From SAR324 cluster bacterium (GTDB lineage Bacteria; SAR324; JACQKK01): a DNA stretch of 39,431 nt. The notes under the pieces were generated by a model. That model was given only the letters and a program-made list of their open reading frames with translations. It was not told the origin of the DNA and made no database searches. A program made the translations under genes and the position numbers. The stretch is from NCBI GenBank assembly GCA_022574555.1, contig JACZRV010000023.1:1-39431 (forward strand). Reading direction: 5' to 3'. Positions 24,527 through 33,620 of this stretch are shown here, one piece after another. Position 1 is the first letter of the stretch; every line of letters begins with the position of its first letter.

Positions 24527-26917
24527 ATGTCGACGCGTCATGTTAAATTTATTGGCATCGGGATTCTGTGTGGGGCTGGCCTGCTATTTCTGTCCCTGGT
24601 GATCTTTCTGGTTTATCTCAGCGCCAAGCTGCCATTGGCGGAGGTGTTGGAGAATCCGGAATTCAGCCTGCCAACGACCATCTACGACCGTCATGGCACC
24701 AAAATCCGAGAGATCTTCATTAAGCGGCGCCATCTGGTAAGTTATGAGCAGTTCCCGCTGCACTTGATCAATGCCTTGATCGCCAAGGAGGATTCCCGAT
24801 TCTTCGAACATCACGGCATCGACCCGCTACGAATGATCAAGGCGGCCTGGGTCAATCTCATTTCCATGAAAACGGTGCAGGGAGCCAGCACGCTCACGCA
24901 GCAAACCGCACGTCAGTTCTTTCTCACGCTGGAAAAGACCTGGGTTCGTAAGTTAAGCGAAATTCTGCTCGCTCTCCGCATCGAAAGAGAGTTCGGCAAG
25001 GAAGAAATCCTCACCCTCTACCTGAATAAGGTCAATTTCGGTGACGCCTACGGCGTCGAGGCCGCGGCGCAATATTACTTCGATGTTTCGGTGGAAGAGC
25101 TTAGCCTGGCCGAGAGCGCCACGCTCGTGGGGCTCCTGCCCGCTCCCAACCGGTACAAGCCCACGCGCAATCCTCGTCTCGCCCGGCAGCAGCGAAACAT
25201 CGTCCTGCAGCGTATGGCCCAGGAAGGTTTCATATCGCAAAGCCAACGCCTGGCCGCCGCGTCGGAGCCGATCACGCTCTCGCAACGGGACGATCCGACA
25301 CAGGAGGCGACCGCGTATTATGTGGAGTTGGTGCGACGGAAACTGCTGTCGACGTACGGAACGAAAAATCTCTACGAGGGGGGACTGCACGTTTACACTG
25401 CCATGGACCTGCCCTATCAGATCGCTGCCCATAAGGCCCTTACGGAGGGCGTTCAGGCCCTGGACCGCCGGCAAGGATTTCGTGGCGCCGAAGAGCACAT
25501 AGAGTTCGACGAGTTTGGCCGCGTACCGGTAGAAATTCTGGAAGATCTCAATCCACCCGGTTCGGTCTCGGTCGGGCGCACCACACGGGGTGTGGTGGAA
25601 AGCGTGGACCAGGAATCGGCACAAATCGTACTCGGTGCGGAACAAGGGATCGTTACATGGCAGCGCCTCAAGGAACATTGGAAGCACCGCATCGATCCGG
25701 AAAATCCTGAAAACAAAATTCCCATCAAATTCCTTACCGACATTCTGGCACCTGGGGATCTGATTCAGGTGGTGGTGCGGGGCCAGGATTTGTACACGGG
25801 TGTGTATCAGGTCGAGTTGTACCAGGAGCCTCTTGCCAATGGCGCGATCTACTCGATGAATCCCAATACGGGGGCCGTGGTGGCCATGGTCGGCGGGATC
25901 CGGTTCGGTCGAAGCGCCGGCGCGAGCGAGTTCAATCGGGCCACCCAAGCCCAGCGCCAGCCGGGCTCGGCATTCAAACCCGTGATCTATGCGGCGGCGA
26001 TCGACGAGGGGTATACCCCGGCCACGATACTGGACGACAGCCCCCTGGTCTTCACCCTGGAATCGGGGAAAAAACATATCCCCAAAAATTATGATGGCAA
26101 ATACCTGGGGCGCACCACCCTGCGGGCCGCGCTGTACCGCAGCCGCAACGTGCCTACGGTGCAGTTGGTGGACCAGATAGGGGCCGCGAAGGTGATCGAA
26201 TATGCGCGGCTATTGGGGTTCACCACCCCCATACCCGAAGAGAACATCATCGCCTTGGGCACCCATTCGGTGAAGCTGGATGAATTAACCCGTGCCTATG
26301 GCGTGTTCGCTTCTCAGGGCTACTTGGTTGAACCGATCTATATCCTGCGGGTAGAGGATTCCACGGGCAATATTCTTCAGGAAAGTGTGACGGTAGCGAA
26401 GCGGGTCATTTCGGAGGCTACCGCCTACCTGGTCTCCGATATCCTACGCGACGTGGTGCGCAGGCCGGGCGGGACGGCCCACACGGCCATCAAGGAGCTG
26501 CGGCGTCCGGCCGGGGGAAAGACGGGTACGACCCAAGATTACACCGATGCCTGGTATCTCGGGCTCATTCCTCAACTGGTTACCGGAGTATTTATCGGGT
26601 TCGACGATCCCCGCCAATCGCTCGGTTACGCGGAAACGGGCTCCCGCGCGGCCGCACCCATATGGCTGCATTATATGATGGATATCGAGGGTTCCTTGCC
26701 CATCGAAGCCTTTGAGCAACCGCCGACCGTTGTGGCTCACCGTGTCAACAGCGAAGGTAAGCTGGTGGGCGCCTGCGAAGCCACCGCGGGTACGAGGTTC
26801 GAGTTCTTCAAGTCTTCATCCATTCCCAAACGGCTGCTTTCGCGCGATAGCTGCTTCCAAACCGAAATTACCACCAACAGCAACGCGCCGCGCCGGCAAG
26901 AGGACCCGGATTTGTAG
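24527..26917 (+). CDS. mrcA: Bifunctional penicillin-binding protein 1A (class A)
   Basis: This 796-residue peptidoglycan synthase has an N-terminal membrane helix (residues 8-31). The GT51 transglycosylase domain has catalytic Glu88 in IAKEDSRFFEHHGID, then GASTLTQQTARQFFLTLEKT and LNKVNFGDAYGVEAAAQYYF. An OB-like region follows. The transpeptidase domain has Ser481-x-x-Lys484 (PGSAFKP), SRN at 539-541 and KTG at 665-667 (GGKTGTTQDYTDAW). All catalytic motifs are intact. The length is typical. It follows the unknown membrane protein at 33 bases and converges on the adenosyltransferase gene. Confidence 0.96.
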   Translation: MSTRHVKFIGIGILCGAGLLFLSLVIFLVYLSAKLPLAEVLENPEFSLPTTIYDRHGTKIREIFIKRRHLVSYEQFPLHLINALIAKEDSRFFEHHGIDPLRMIKAAWVNLISMKTVQGASTLTQQTARQFFLTLEKTWVRKLSEILLALRIEREFGKEEILTLYLNKVNFGDAYGVEAAAQYYFDVSVEELSLAESATLVGLLPAPNRYKPTRNPRLARQQRNIVLQRMAQEGFISQSQRLAAASEPITLSQRDDPTQEATAYYVELVRRKLLSTYGTKNLYEGGLHVYTAMDLPYQIAAHKALTEGVQALDRRQGFRGAEEHIEFDEFGRVPVEILEDLNPPGSVSVGRTTRGVVESVDQESAQIVLGAEQGIVTWQRLKEHWKHRIDPENPENKIPIKFLTDILAPGDLIQVVVRGQDLYTGVYQVELYQEPLANGAIYSMNPNTGAVVAMVGGIRFGRSAGASEFNRATQAQRQPGSAFKPVIYAAAIDEGYTPATILDDSPLVFTLESGKKHIPKNYDGKYLGRTTLRAALYRSRNVPTVQLVDQIGAAKVIEYARLLGFTTPIPEENIIALGTHSVKLDELTRAYGVFASQGYLVEPIYILRVEDSTGNILQESVTVAKRVISEATAYLVSDILRDVVRRPGGTAHTAIKELRRPAGGKTGTTQDYTDAWYLGLIPQLVTGVFIGFDDPRQSLGYAETGSRAAAPIWLHYMMDIEGSLPIEAFEQPPTVVAHRVNSEGKLVGACEATAGTRFEFFKSSSIPKRLLSRDSCFQTEITTNSNAPRRQEDPDL

Positions 26918-26963
26918 GCCGCCGCCAGACGAGACCCGGAAAGTCCCCCTTTGCCCGTGCGGG

Positions 26964-27569
26964 TTAAGGCGGCCAGGTATCGTCAGGGGCCAATGCGGGC
27001 TCCCACAGGGTTTCCTTTTCACCGAGGGTGGACGCCGCCCATCGCGCGAAAACGAATAGGGCGTCGGACAACCGGTTCAGGTAGGCGATAACGGGCTTAC
27101 CCACGGGCTCGATGCGCGAAAGAGCCACCGCGTCGCGCTCCGCGCGGCGGCAAACGGTTCGGGCCTGATGGAGAAAGGCGTTCAGGAGCCCACCGCCGGG
27201 AAGGACAAAGCTTTCGAGGGGGGGCAGATCTTTGTTGAGGCGGTCGATGAGGCGCTCCAGCCATGTTACGTCGGCCTCGCCGATGGTAAGTTGGCCCTCG
27301 TATTCGTCACCGGGATGGGTGGCCAATTCCGACCCCAGGTCGAACAGCCGCTGCTGGATCATCCGCAAAACGTTGTCAAACCCGTCCCGTTCGGGGCTAT
27401 TGGGCTTCTGGGCGTTGTAGCTGCGTGCGATGCCCACGATCGCATTGAGCTCGTCGATCGTGCCGTAGCAGGCGACACGCGGATCGTCCTTTCCCACGAC
27501 CCGTCCTCCGACCAGGCTGGTATCGCCCCCGTCCCCCTTCCTGGTATACACTCGAGTAATCCGCACCAT
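26964..27569 (-). CDS. Cob(I)alamin adenosyltransferase, PduO type
   Basis: The 201-residue enzyme attaches the adenosyl group of ATP to cob(I)alamin to make coenzyme B12. It begins MVRITRVYTRKGDGGDTSLV, the PduO-type ATP-binding motif TRxGDxGxT, and has YGTIDELNAIVGIARSYN, FVLPGGGLLNAFLHQARTVC, RRAERDAVALSR and YLNRLSDALFVFARWA. The ATG at 27569 is chosen because GAGG lies five bases upstream and the family starts there; the longer frame to 27644 adds unrelated residues. It is divergent from the heptosyltransferase gene. No cobalamin synthesis genes are near, so it may act in salvage. Confidence 0.95.
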   Translation of the reverse strand: MVRITRVYTRKGDGGDTSLVGGRVVGKDDPRVACYGTIDELNAIVGIARSYNAQKPNSPERDGFDNVLRMIQQRLFDLGSELATHPGDEYEGQLTIGEADVTWLERLIDRLNKDLPPLESFVLPGGGLLNAFLHQARTVCRRAERDAVALSRIEPVGKPVIAYLNRLSDALFVFARWAASTLGEKETLWEPALAPDDTWPP

Positions 27570-27723
27570 GTCAGCCTCGGGCAATCCTATGGTTGACGAC
27601 GGGGCGCTGCGGGGCATAGACGCCACCGGTTTCCCCAGGGGCATTCTACCGGCGAAACCCGAGCGAAATCCAGTCGAAGGAAATCCAGTAGAAGGTCAGA
27701 TTCATCCGTTCCGCATTACGACA

Positions 27724-28752
27724 ATGACGACATCGACCCGCTATGCGCCGGGGCATCCCGAGCCCCAGGCCATCGTTGTGCGTACCCCCAACTGGCTGGG
27801 CGATCTTCTGGTGAGCACCTCGTTTCTGCGAGCGCTTTTGTCGCGCTTTCCGGGAGCGCGTGTGGACCTCATCGTGCGCCAGGGATTCCAGACCCTGCCC
27901 TTGCCTCATCGGGGTGAGGTGATCCCGTACGACAAGCACTCGGTCGCACCCGGAACCTTCGGCAAGGCCATCGGGGCGCGGGGGTATTCTCATTTCTTCG
28001 TGCTGCCACCCAGCTTTTCATCCGCCTGGATGGCTTATCGCAGCGGCGTCCCGGTGCGCGTCGGCCATGGAGGTCAGGGCCGCCGCCTGTTACTGCGCCC
28101 GGCAGTGCCCCTGCGCCAGGCACCCCGATCGGTGCACCTGGTGCGTGAATACCTGGATTTGCTATCCCCCTGGATGGAAGCCGAGTGGGAAAAGTTTCCG
28201 CCCCGGCTGGAAGCCTCGGACGACTGGATCGAGAGCCATTTGCCTCCGGCACTGGTGGGACTGAGTGGCTATGTCGCCGTCGCGCCCGGAGCCGAATATG
28301 GTCCCGCCAAGCAATGGCCCGCCGCTCACTACCGCGAAATCGCGCTGTCTCTCGCCGAGATGGGCCACACGGTGGTTACCGTGGGCCTGCCCAGCGAGCG
28401 GGAATTGGGTGCCGCCATCGTCAAAGGGCTCGACGGCGGAATCAACCTATGCGGGGAGACATCGCTGCCGGCCTTGGTGGCGGCCGTCGCCCGCGCGGCT
28501 TTGCTGATCAGTAACGACTCCGGCGCCATGCACCTGGCCGCCTCCCTGGGCGTTCCACAGATCGCGATATTCGGCTCCACCAACCCCACCTGGACCGCCC
28601 CCCTCAACGCCAAGGCCCAGGTACGCTACCGCGGGGAACCCTGTTCGCCCTGCTACGCCCGCGTCTGCCCACTAGGCCATACTCGTTGCCTGCAGAATCT
28701 TGCACCGACGGAAGTTATCGCCGTGGCCGGGCGGATGTTGCATGGCGATTAA
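27724..28752 (+). CDS. waaF: Lipopolysaccharide heptosyltransferase II-like (GT9)
   Basis: The 342-residue GT9 enzyme should add the second heptose of the LPS inner core from ADP-heptose on the cytoplasmic face. Markers are VVRTPNWLGDLLVSTSFLRA, VAVAPGAEYGPAKQWPAAHY, LISNDSGAMHLAASLGVPQI and FGSTNPTWTAPL. A Cys-rich end (GEPCSPCYARVCPLGHTRCL) is typical of WaaF. The frame opens at 27568, but the first 52 residues are low-complexity, so I take the ATG at 27724. It is convergent with cysS. Its presence supports a heptose-containing LPS. Confidence 0.9.
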   Translation: MTTSTRYAPGHPEPQAIVVRTPNWLGDLLVSTSFLRALLSRFPGARVDLIVRQGFQTLPLPHRGEVIPYDKHSVAPGTFGKAIGARGYSHFFVLPPSFSSAWMAYRSGVPVRVGHGGQGRRLLLRPAVPLRQAPRSVHLVREYLDLLSPWMEAEWEKFPPRLEASDDWIESHLPPALVGLSGYVAVAPGAEYGPAKQWPAAHYREIALSLAEMGHTVVTVGLPSERELGAAIVKGLDGGINLCGETSLPALVAAVARAALLISNDSGAMHLAASLGVPQIAIFGSTNPTWTAPLNAKAQVRYRGEPCSPCYARVCPLGHTRCLQNLAPTEVIAVAGRMLHGD

Positions 28753-28775
28753 TCACGGGCCTCCCCCGCGTCCGT

Positions 28776-30203
28776 TCAACCCCGGCCTTGATCGAGCCGA
28801 ACCAATTCGTAACCGTCCTTACCGTCACGCACGGAATAACCGCCGGCCGTCAATGCTTCGCGCAGGCGATCCGATTCGGCGAAGTTTCTCTCCTGCCTGG
28901 CTGCCCAGCGCTTTTCCGCCAGGTGCCGGATCTCCGGCGGCACATCTTCCGATTGTTCCAGCCGGGAGAAATCGAACAATCCCAGGGCCAGGATTTCATC
29001 GGCGAATACCGCGAGCGTGGCTTTTTTCCCAGCGGCGAGCGCCCCATCTCGCAGGGCCGTCCAGAATAAACCCAGCGCCTTCGGCGTGTTCAGATCGTCG
29101 CAGACGGCCTCCAGCAACGAGGCTTCCAGCGATCCCTGTGGCGGGTCTCCGGCAATTGGTTTCGGCACGGTTCCTTCGGGAAGCGCATCCCGGATCAACC
29201 GCCGCAAGCCCATCAAGGCCGTATCGGCCGATTGCAGCGCCTGCCAGGTGAACGTGAGATATTTCCGGTAGTGGGAGTTGAGCACCAGGTAGCGGTAGGC
29301 CATGGGCTCGAACCCTCGTTCGACCAGCTCGTCCAGGGTGATCAGGTTCCCCTCCGATTTGCCCATGCGCTGCTCCTCGCCGAGCACCAGAAACTCGCCG
29401 TGCAACCAGTAGCGTACGAAGGGTTTGCCCGTCACCGCCTCGGATTGGGCGATCTCGTTGCTGTGATGCACGGGGATATGGTCCGTACCGCCCGTGTGAA
29501 TATCGAAGCTCGGGCCCAGGTACTTCATGGACATGGCCGAACATTCCACGTGCCAGCCGGGAAAACCCATGCCCCAGGGACTCTCCCATTCCATCTGCCG
29601 CCGTGAGTCCTGGGGCGAAAACTTCCACAAGGCGAAATCGGTTTTGTGGCGCTTGCCCCCCATCTCCACGCGCGCCCCCTCCTGCAATCCTTCCACTTTG
29701 ATCCGGGCCAGCGCGCCGTAACCGGGGAAGCGGGACGTATCGAAATACACGCCGTCGTCCGTGCGGTAGGTGTACCCTTTTTTTTCCAGGACGCGGATCA
29801 TCTCGATCTGCTCGGCGATGTGATCGGTGGCCCGGGGCATCACATCGGGCAGCTCGATGCGCAGACGCCGCAAGTCTTCCAGATAGTGCCCGATGTGCTC
29901 CTCGGCGATGTCCCAGGCAGTGCGCCCCGCCGATCGCGCTGCCTGCTCCAGCTTATCCTCGCCTGTGTCGGCGTCCGACGTCAGGTGACCCACGTCGGTG
30001 ATGTTGATGACATGCCGTACCTGATACCCCAGCCTGCGCAGCGTCTTCTTGAGCACGTCCGGAAATACATAGCTCCGCAGATTGCCGATGTGGGCGTCGG
30101 CATAGACCGTCGGACCGCAGGTGTAGATCAGTACCCGTCCCCCATCCATGGGCAGGAAGACCTCCTTGCGGCGGGCGAGCGTATTGTACAGTTTCAATTC
30201 CAT
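28776..30203 (-). CDS. cysS: Cysteinyl-tRNA synthetase
   Basis: The 475-residue class I synthetase charges tRNA-Cys. It has the HIGH motif as ADAHIGNLRSYVFPDVL after TCGPTVY, and KMSKS in the variant form RMGKSEGN. WHVECSAMSMKYLGPSFDIH with GGTDHIPVHHSNEIAQSEA supplies zinc and substrate residues. The C-terminal anticodon-binding domain ends EALTAGGYSVRDGKDGYEL. The Ser to Gly change in KMSKS is a mild variation. The gene stands alone on the minus strand, convergent with waaF, with the sulfotransferase-like gene 244 bases upstream on the same strand. Confidence 0.97.
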   Translation of the reverse strand: MELKLYNTLARRKEVFLPMDGGRVLIYTCGPTVYADAHIGNLRSYVFPDVLKKTLRRLGYQVRHVINITDVGHLTSDADTGEDKLEQAARSAGRTAWDIAEEHIGHYLEDLRRLRIELPDVMPRATDHIAEQIEMIRVLEKKGYTYRTDDGVYFDTSRFPGYGALARIKVEGLQEGARVEMGGKRHKTDFALWKFSPQDSRRQMEWESPWGMGFPGWHVECSAMSMKYLGPSFDIHTGGTDHIPVHHSNEIAQSEAVTGKPFVRYWLHGEFLVLGEEQRMGKSEGNLITLDELVERGFEPMAYRYLVLNSHYRKYLTFTWQALQSADTALMGLRRLIRDALPEGTVPKPIAGDPPQGSLEASLLEAVCDDLNTPKALGLFWTALRDGALAAGKKATLAVFADEILALGLFDFSRLEQSEDVPPEIRHLAEKRWAARQERNFAESDRLREALTAGGYSVRDGKDGYELVRLDQGRG

Positions 30204-30447
30204 TTATTGCCGATGGGTCCTGGCGCGTCAGATTGGGGTAAGACTTCGCGATCCTAAAGGGTTTGATGCACCACAGGCAAGGACGGACGTTGGTCCGCTT
30301 CCTGCCGTGGGAAATTGGAATGATAATACCGCAGAGCCGTTCACCTCTAAGCCCAGCGCCTGGCCGCGAATAGCCGATAATGACCGCCGCTCGCCGCGGC
30401 GTGTCTTGGCCATTGGAAGAAATATTGGCCCCTATCCGGCCCGGTCG

Positions 30448-31302
30448 TCACCCGGTTGCAGCCGCATCCGCTTGTGAAATGCCGCCTTCGGGAAGCGGCG
30501 GCATGCCGGGCGGGTCCAGGGCATCGATCCGCTCACGCAGGCGCAGATAGTCCGGCGCCAATTGCCGGATGGTCTGGAAAATGGCCGTGTTGGTTTCGTT
30601 GAGCTTTTCGATGAAGGGGCCATCCAGCGGGCCGCCAGTGTGGATGCGCTGGTAGAATTCGTCGAAGACCCCTGCGAATTCCGACGCGTAGGCGGGCGGT
30701 TCCTGCTCCTCCCGCGCTTCGATGGCCTCTCGCGCGGCAAACCAGGCTTTATCCGCTTCCCCCATACCGATCCAGCCGAAAACCTTGCGGATCGTCCCCT
30801 CCGGATCGGCCAGCAGCGCTGCGTGAGAGAGCACGTGGATCCCGTACCGCCGCGCGCCGATATCACGGATCAGTTCGTAGTTCTCCAGCCACCACTCGAA
30901 CCCCGGCGGCATGGGCAGACTGCGCTCCGCTTCCGTGTCCGTGGCGGGCAGCAAAAACCGGGGCCGGGCTTCCGCCTCGTAAGCTCGCCAGTCGCGCACG
31001 GTGGCGATGACCCGCGTGACGTAGGCATATTCGGTGCGTGCCAAGCCCCGTGGGAAAACCCGCACCGCGTGGTGTTCCACGGCCTTCGGGTGCAGCCAGT
31101 ACCCCGTGGCCGGGTCGGGATTGGTGCGCCACCAGATGCCTCCCGCCAGCCTGGGTTCGTGCTGCGCCCGCAGGGCCGCCGCCACCTCGGCGCCGTCGCC
31201 GCTGCGCGGAAAAGCCCCCCACGCGGGGGGAAACCCGCCGCCGGTGAGGATCTCCATCCACAACGACGTCCCCGCACAACGGGAACCGGCGACCAGGATC
31301 AT
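30448..31302 (-). CDS. Sulfotransferase-like P-loop protein
   Basis: The 284-residue protein opens MILVAGSRCAGTSLWMEILT, a 5'-phosphosulfate-binding loop like those of PAPS-dependent sulfotransferases. A later YAYVTRVIATVRDWRAY fits the 3'-phosphate site with an Arg. The middle and C-terminus (PEGTIRKVFGWIGMGEADKA) resemble the end of sulfotransferase-family proteins. The acceptor is unknown; since a glycan module begins 570 bases away, a glycan or lipid acceptor is possible, by position only. The gene points away from that module. No PAPS synthesis genes are in the window. Confidence 0.65.
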   Translation of the reverse strand: MILVAGSRCAGTSLWMEILTGGGFPPAWGAFPRSGDGAEVAAALRAQHEPRLAGGIWWRTNPDPATGYWLHPKAVEHHAVRVFPRGLARTEYAYVTRVIATVRDWRAYEAEARPRFLLPATDTEAERSLPMPPGFEWWLENYELIRDIGARRYGIHVLSHAALLADPEGTIRKVFGWIGMGEADKAWFAAREAIEAREEQEPPAYASEFAGVFDEFYQRIHTGGPLDGPFIEKLNETNTAIFQTIRQLAPDYLRLRERIDALDPPGMPPLPEGGISQADAAATG

Positions 31303-31871
31303 GATCTCAGGTGCGGTTTAATGTCATTATCCGGGGAAATATCGCGTTGGCTGTGCCGCACGAATCCCTACCCATCTTGGGAGTCCGGCCGATGCGATCT
31401 TCCTCCCCAGTGAATCGACGGAACTGGGCGCGGCGCCCTTGGCTGATCTGAATAAAAAATCGGTTCGACTCGGCAGTGAACAAATGCCGGCCAGGTAGCC
31501 CGCGGTTCCGTCGCACCATCCATACCACCAAGCCCCTTTTGCAGACAAGCCGGGAAACGCGCTATCGCAGTCCCCCATCGACGCCCCGGCATCTGGGGTG
31601 GATTGGCCGCCAACTGAAAGATAAAATCCGGCGAGGAGTTGGAGAAACCGATGCGTATTTCGGCTTCTAATTTTGAAAGAATGTTGACTCGCACGCTTTT
31701 ATGCCATACTGACAAAGGCGACGGCGGAGATTTCGCTTGTCCAAAAAGCTTAATAAGATCAGCAATGTCTGAAATCTGAATGAAACCAGTCGAGTTTGAC
31801 CAGACACCCGGATAAAACCGCATCGCGCCCATCGCTCGCCTGACATACAGACCATCTGACTCCCTACAAGT
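31303..31871. other. Gene-free stretch between sulfotransferase and glycan module
   Basis: Several open frames cross this 570-base stretch but none resembles a known protein and none has a good ribosome site. No RNA gene or clear repeat is seen. It may be decayed coding sequence or a long promoter region for the divergent genes. Composition shifts towards AT on the right side. Confidence 0.4.
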
Positions 31872-32597
31872 ATGCCGCCGCAACTATCCATCGTAGCCCC
31901 ATGCTTTAACGAGGAAGAGATCATCGAGTCCGTCGTCAAGGACTGGATGGAATTCTTGCGGGATAACGAACCGGACTCCGAAGTCGTTATCACTGAGGAC
32001 GGCAGCACCGACCGAACGCGCGAGATCCTGGATAAATTGCGCACCAAATATCCAAACCTTCGCGTTGTATGCAACGACCAAAATTCCGGGTATGGCGCAG
32101 CGTTGTTACGCGCTATACAATCCAGCAGCGGAAAATTGGTGCTTACCATCGACTCGGACGGCCAATTTGACGCGTCAGATTACCTGAAACTCAAAGAGAC
32201 CATGCAGTCTGACGGCGCCGATTTCGTTTCCGGATATAGGAAAACAAAACGTGATTCTTTTATCCGGGTACTTGCCGATAGGGCACTGAGGTTAATAGTA
32301 CGGGTTTTTTTTGGTATTAGATTGCACGACCCCAATTGTGCCCTCAAATTATTGAACGGAGACCTCGCACGATCCCTGGTAATCGAAGCGACCGGATATC
32401 CGACACCGACCGAAATTTGTATTAGAGTTTCCGAACTCGGATACAAATCCGCAGAGAGAATGGTAGCCCACCATGATCGCAGAGGGGGCCTATCCAAACT
32501 GAAACTTTTCCGTACCGGATTCAAAGCGTTGTTCTTTCTCGCTTATCTCTTTCTTAAACTGAAACTACACCGTCGAAGAATTATTTCTAAATTTTGA
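31872..32597 (+). CDS. GT2 glycosyltransferase, polyprenyl-phosphate sugar synthase type
   Basis: The 241-residue protein has the GT2 fold: LSIVAPCFNEEEIIESVVKD, VVITEDGSTDRTREIL, NSGYGAALLRAIQSSSGKLV, the DxD-like TIDSDGQFDASDY, and an acceptor-side GYPTPTEICIRVSELGYKSA. It resembles dolichyl-phosphate-mannose synthases, which load a sugar from a nucleotide donor onto a polyprenyl phosphate. It has no strong C-terminal membrane helices, only a hydrophobic stretch near 212-232 (FKALFFLAYLFLKLKL). It starts the four-gene glycan module and lies 10 bases before the nucleotidyltransferase gene. The GT39 enzyme later in the module would use such a lipid-linked sugar. Confidence 0.88.
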   Translation: MPPQLSIVAPCFNEEEIIESVVKDWMEFLRDNEPDSEVVITEDGSTDRTREILDKLRTKYPNLRVVCNDQNSGYGAALLRAIQSSSGKLVLTIDSDGQFDASDYLKLKETMQSDGADFVSGYRKTKRDSFIRVLADRALRLIVRVFFGIRLHDPNCALKLLNGDLARSLVIEATGYPTPTEICIRVSELGYKSAERMVAHHDRRGGLSKLKLFRTGFKALFFLAYLFLKLKLHRRRIISKF

Positions 32598-32607
32598 TGC
32601 TCATCCG

Positions 32608-33555
32608 ATGAACAATATGACCGGAGTGATCCTCGCTGCGGGAAAGGGAACCCGTATCTACCCTTTCTCTTCGAACTTTCCGAAACCCCTGCTACCTATA
32701 CTAAATACGCCTTTGATCGAATACCAGATCGATACACTGGTCAATTCCGGTATCAACGATATTATCATCGTTATTGGCCATTTGGGTTTCGAAATCACAA
32801 AACTTGTGGGTGATGGCTCCCGATATAGTGCCCGCATATCTTACGTGGATCAACGAGAAACACTGGGTATTGCCCATGCGGTCGGAAAATTGGAGGAATT
32901 CATTTCCAATCCTTTTATTCTCGTTTTGGGTGATATCTATTTCTTGCCGAACGATTTATCTCCTATGGTTTCTGTGTTGGCCAAGGAAAAGGCACATGCC
33001 GTATTGGCCACCAAGATCGAACAAGATCCGGAATCCATTCGCAGAAATTTCTCCGTAATTTCAAAGGACGAAACGAATATCGTTACACGCGTCATCGAAA
33101 AACCACGCTACGTAGTCAATAATATTAAAGGTTGCGGAATTTACCTGTTTGACCTTCCCATTTTCGATGCCATCCGTCGGACACCCAGGACGGCGATGCG
33201 AGATGAATATGAGATAACTGATTCGATACAGATCCTTATTGACGATGGTTACCGCGTTGTGCATCTGCCGATGATTGAAAATGACATAAATTTGACATAC
33301 CCCAAGGATATTCACGCAACCAATATGGCCGAATTAAAACGGCGAGGACTCGATCAGTTCGTGGGAAATAACGTCGAATTGCCGCCCGGATGTATCATTG
33401 AAAATAGTGTTGTCGGAAATAATGTTCGTATTGAAGGAGAAGTCCGCATATCGAAGTGTGTCATTTTTTCCGGTTCAATTGTGCGGAGCGATGTCCACCT
33501 TGAGAATTTGGTCATCACGCCCGAGCGCATTCTCAATATTTCGGATCCCATTTAA
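32608..33555 (+). CDS. Sugar-1-phosphate nucleotidyltransferase
   Basis: The 315-residue protein has the NTP-transferase signature GVILAAGKGTRIYPFSSNFP and KPLLPILNTPLIEYQIDTLV near the N-terminus. It also has VLGDIYFLP, the metal-binding Asp, and IKGCGIYLFDLPIFDAIRRT. The C-terminus (NVELPPGCIIENSVVGNNVR) holds hexapeptide repeats of a left-handed beta helix. It makes an NDP-sugar; glucose-1-phosphate or mannose-1-phosphate is likely, but specificity is not set. It follows the GT2 gene by 10 bases and precedes the epimerase by 65, and shares their low G+C. Confidence 0.9.
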   Translation: MNNMTGVILAAGKGTRIYPFSSNFPKPLLPILNTPLIEYQIDTLVNSGINDIIIVIGHLGFEITKLVGDGSRYSARISYVDQRETLGIAHAVGKLEEFISNPFILVLGDIYFLPNDLSPMVSVLAKEKAHAVLATKIEQDPESIRRNFSVISKDETNIVTRVIEKPRYVVNNIKGCGIYLFDLPIFDAIRRTPRTAMRDEYEITDSIQILIDDGYRVVHLPMIENDINLTYPKDIHATNMAELKRRGLDQFVGNNVELPPGCIIENSVVGNNVRIEGEVRISKCVIFSGSIVRSDVHLENLVITPERILNISDPI

Positions 33556-33620
33556 CAGGGCGTTTGAGTGCGTAATCGCTCGCGCCGCGCCGAGGAATTC
33601 ACCATGCCGAGGAAACAAGT

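Noticed and set aside
30562..31413. 283-codon plus-strand frame opposite the sulfotransferase-like gene
   Set aside because: The minus-strand frame has a P-loop and family-like C-terminus, while this one has none and is arginine/proline-rich.
31368..31883. 171-codon minus-strand frame as a gene
   Set aside because: No family resemblance, no ribosome site, and it runs into the well-supported GT2 start.
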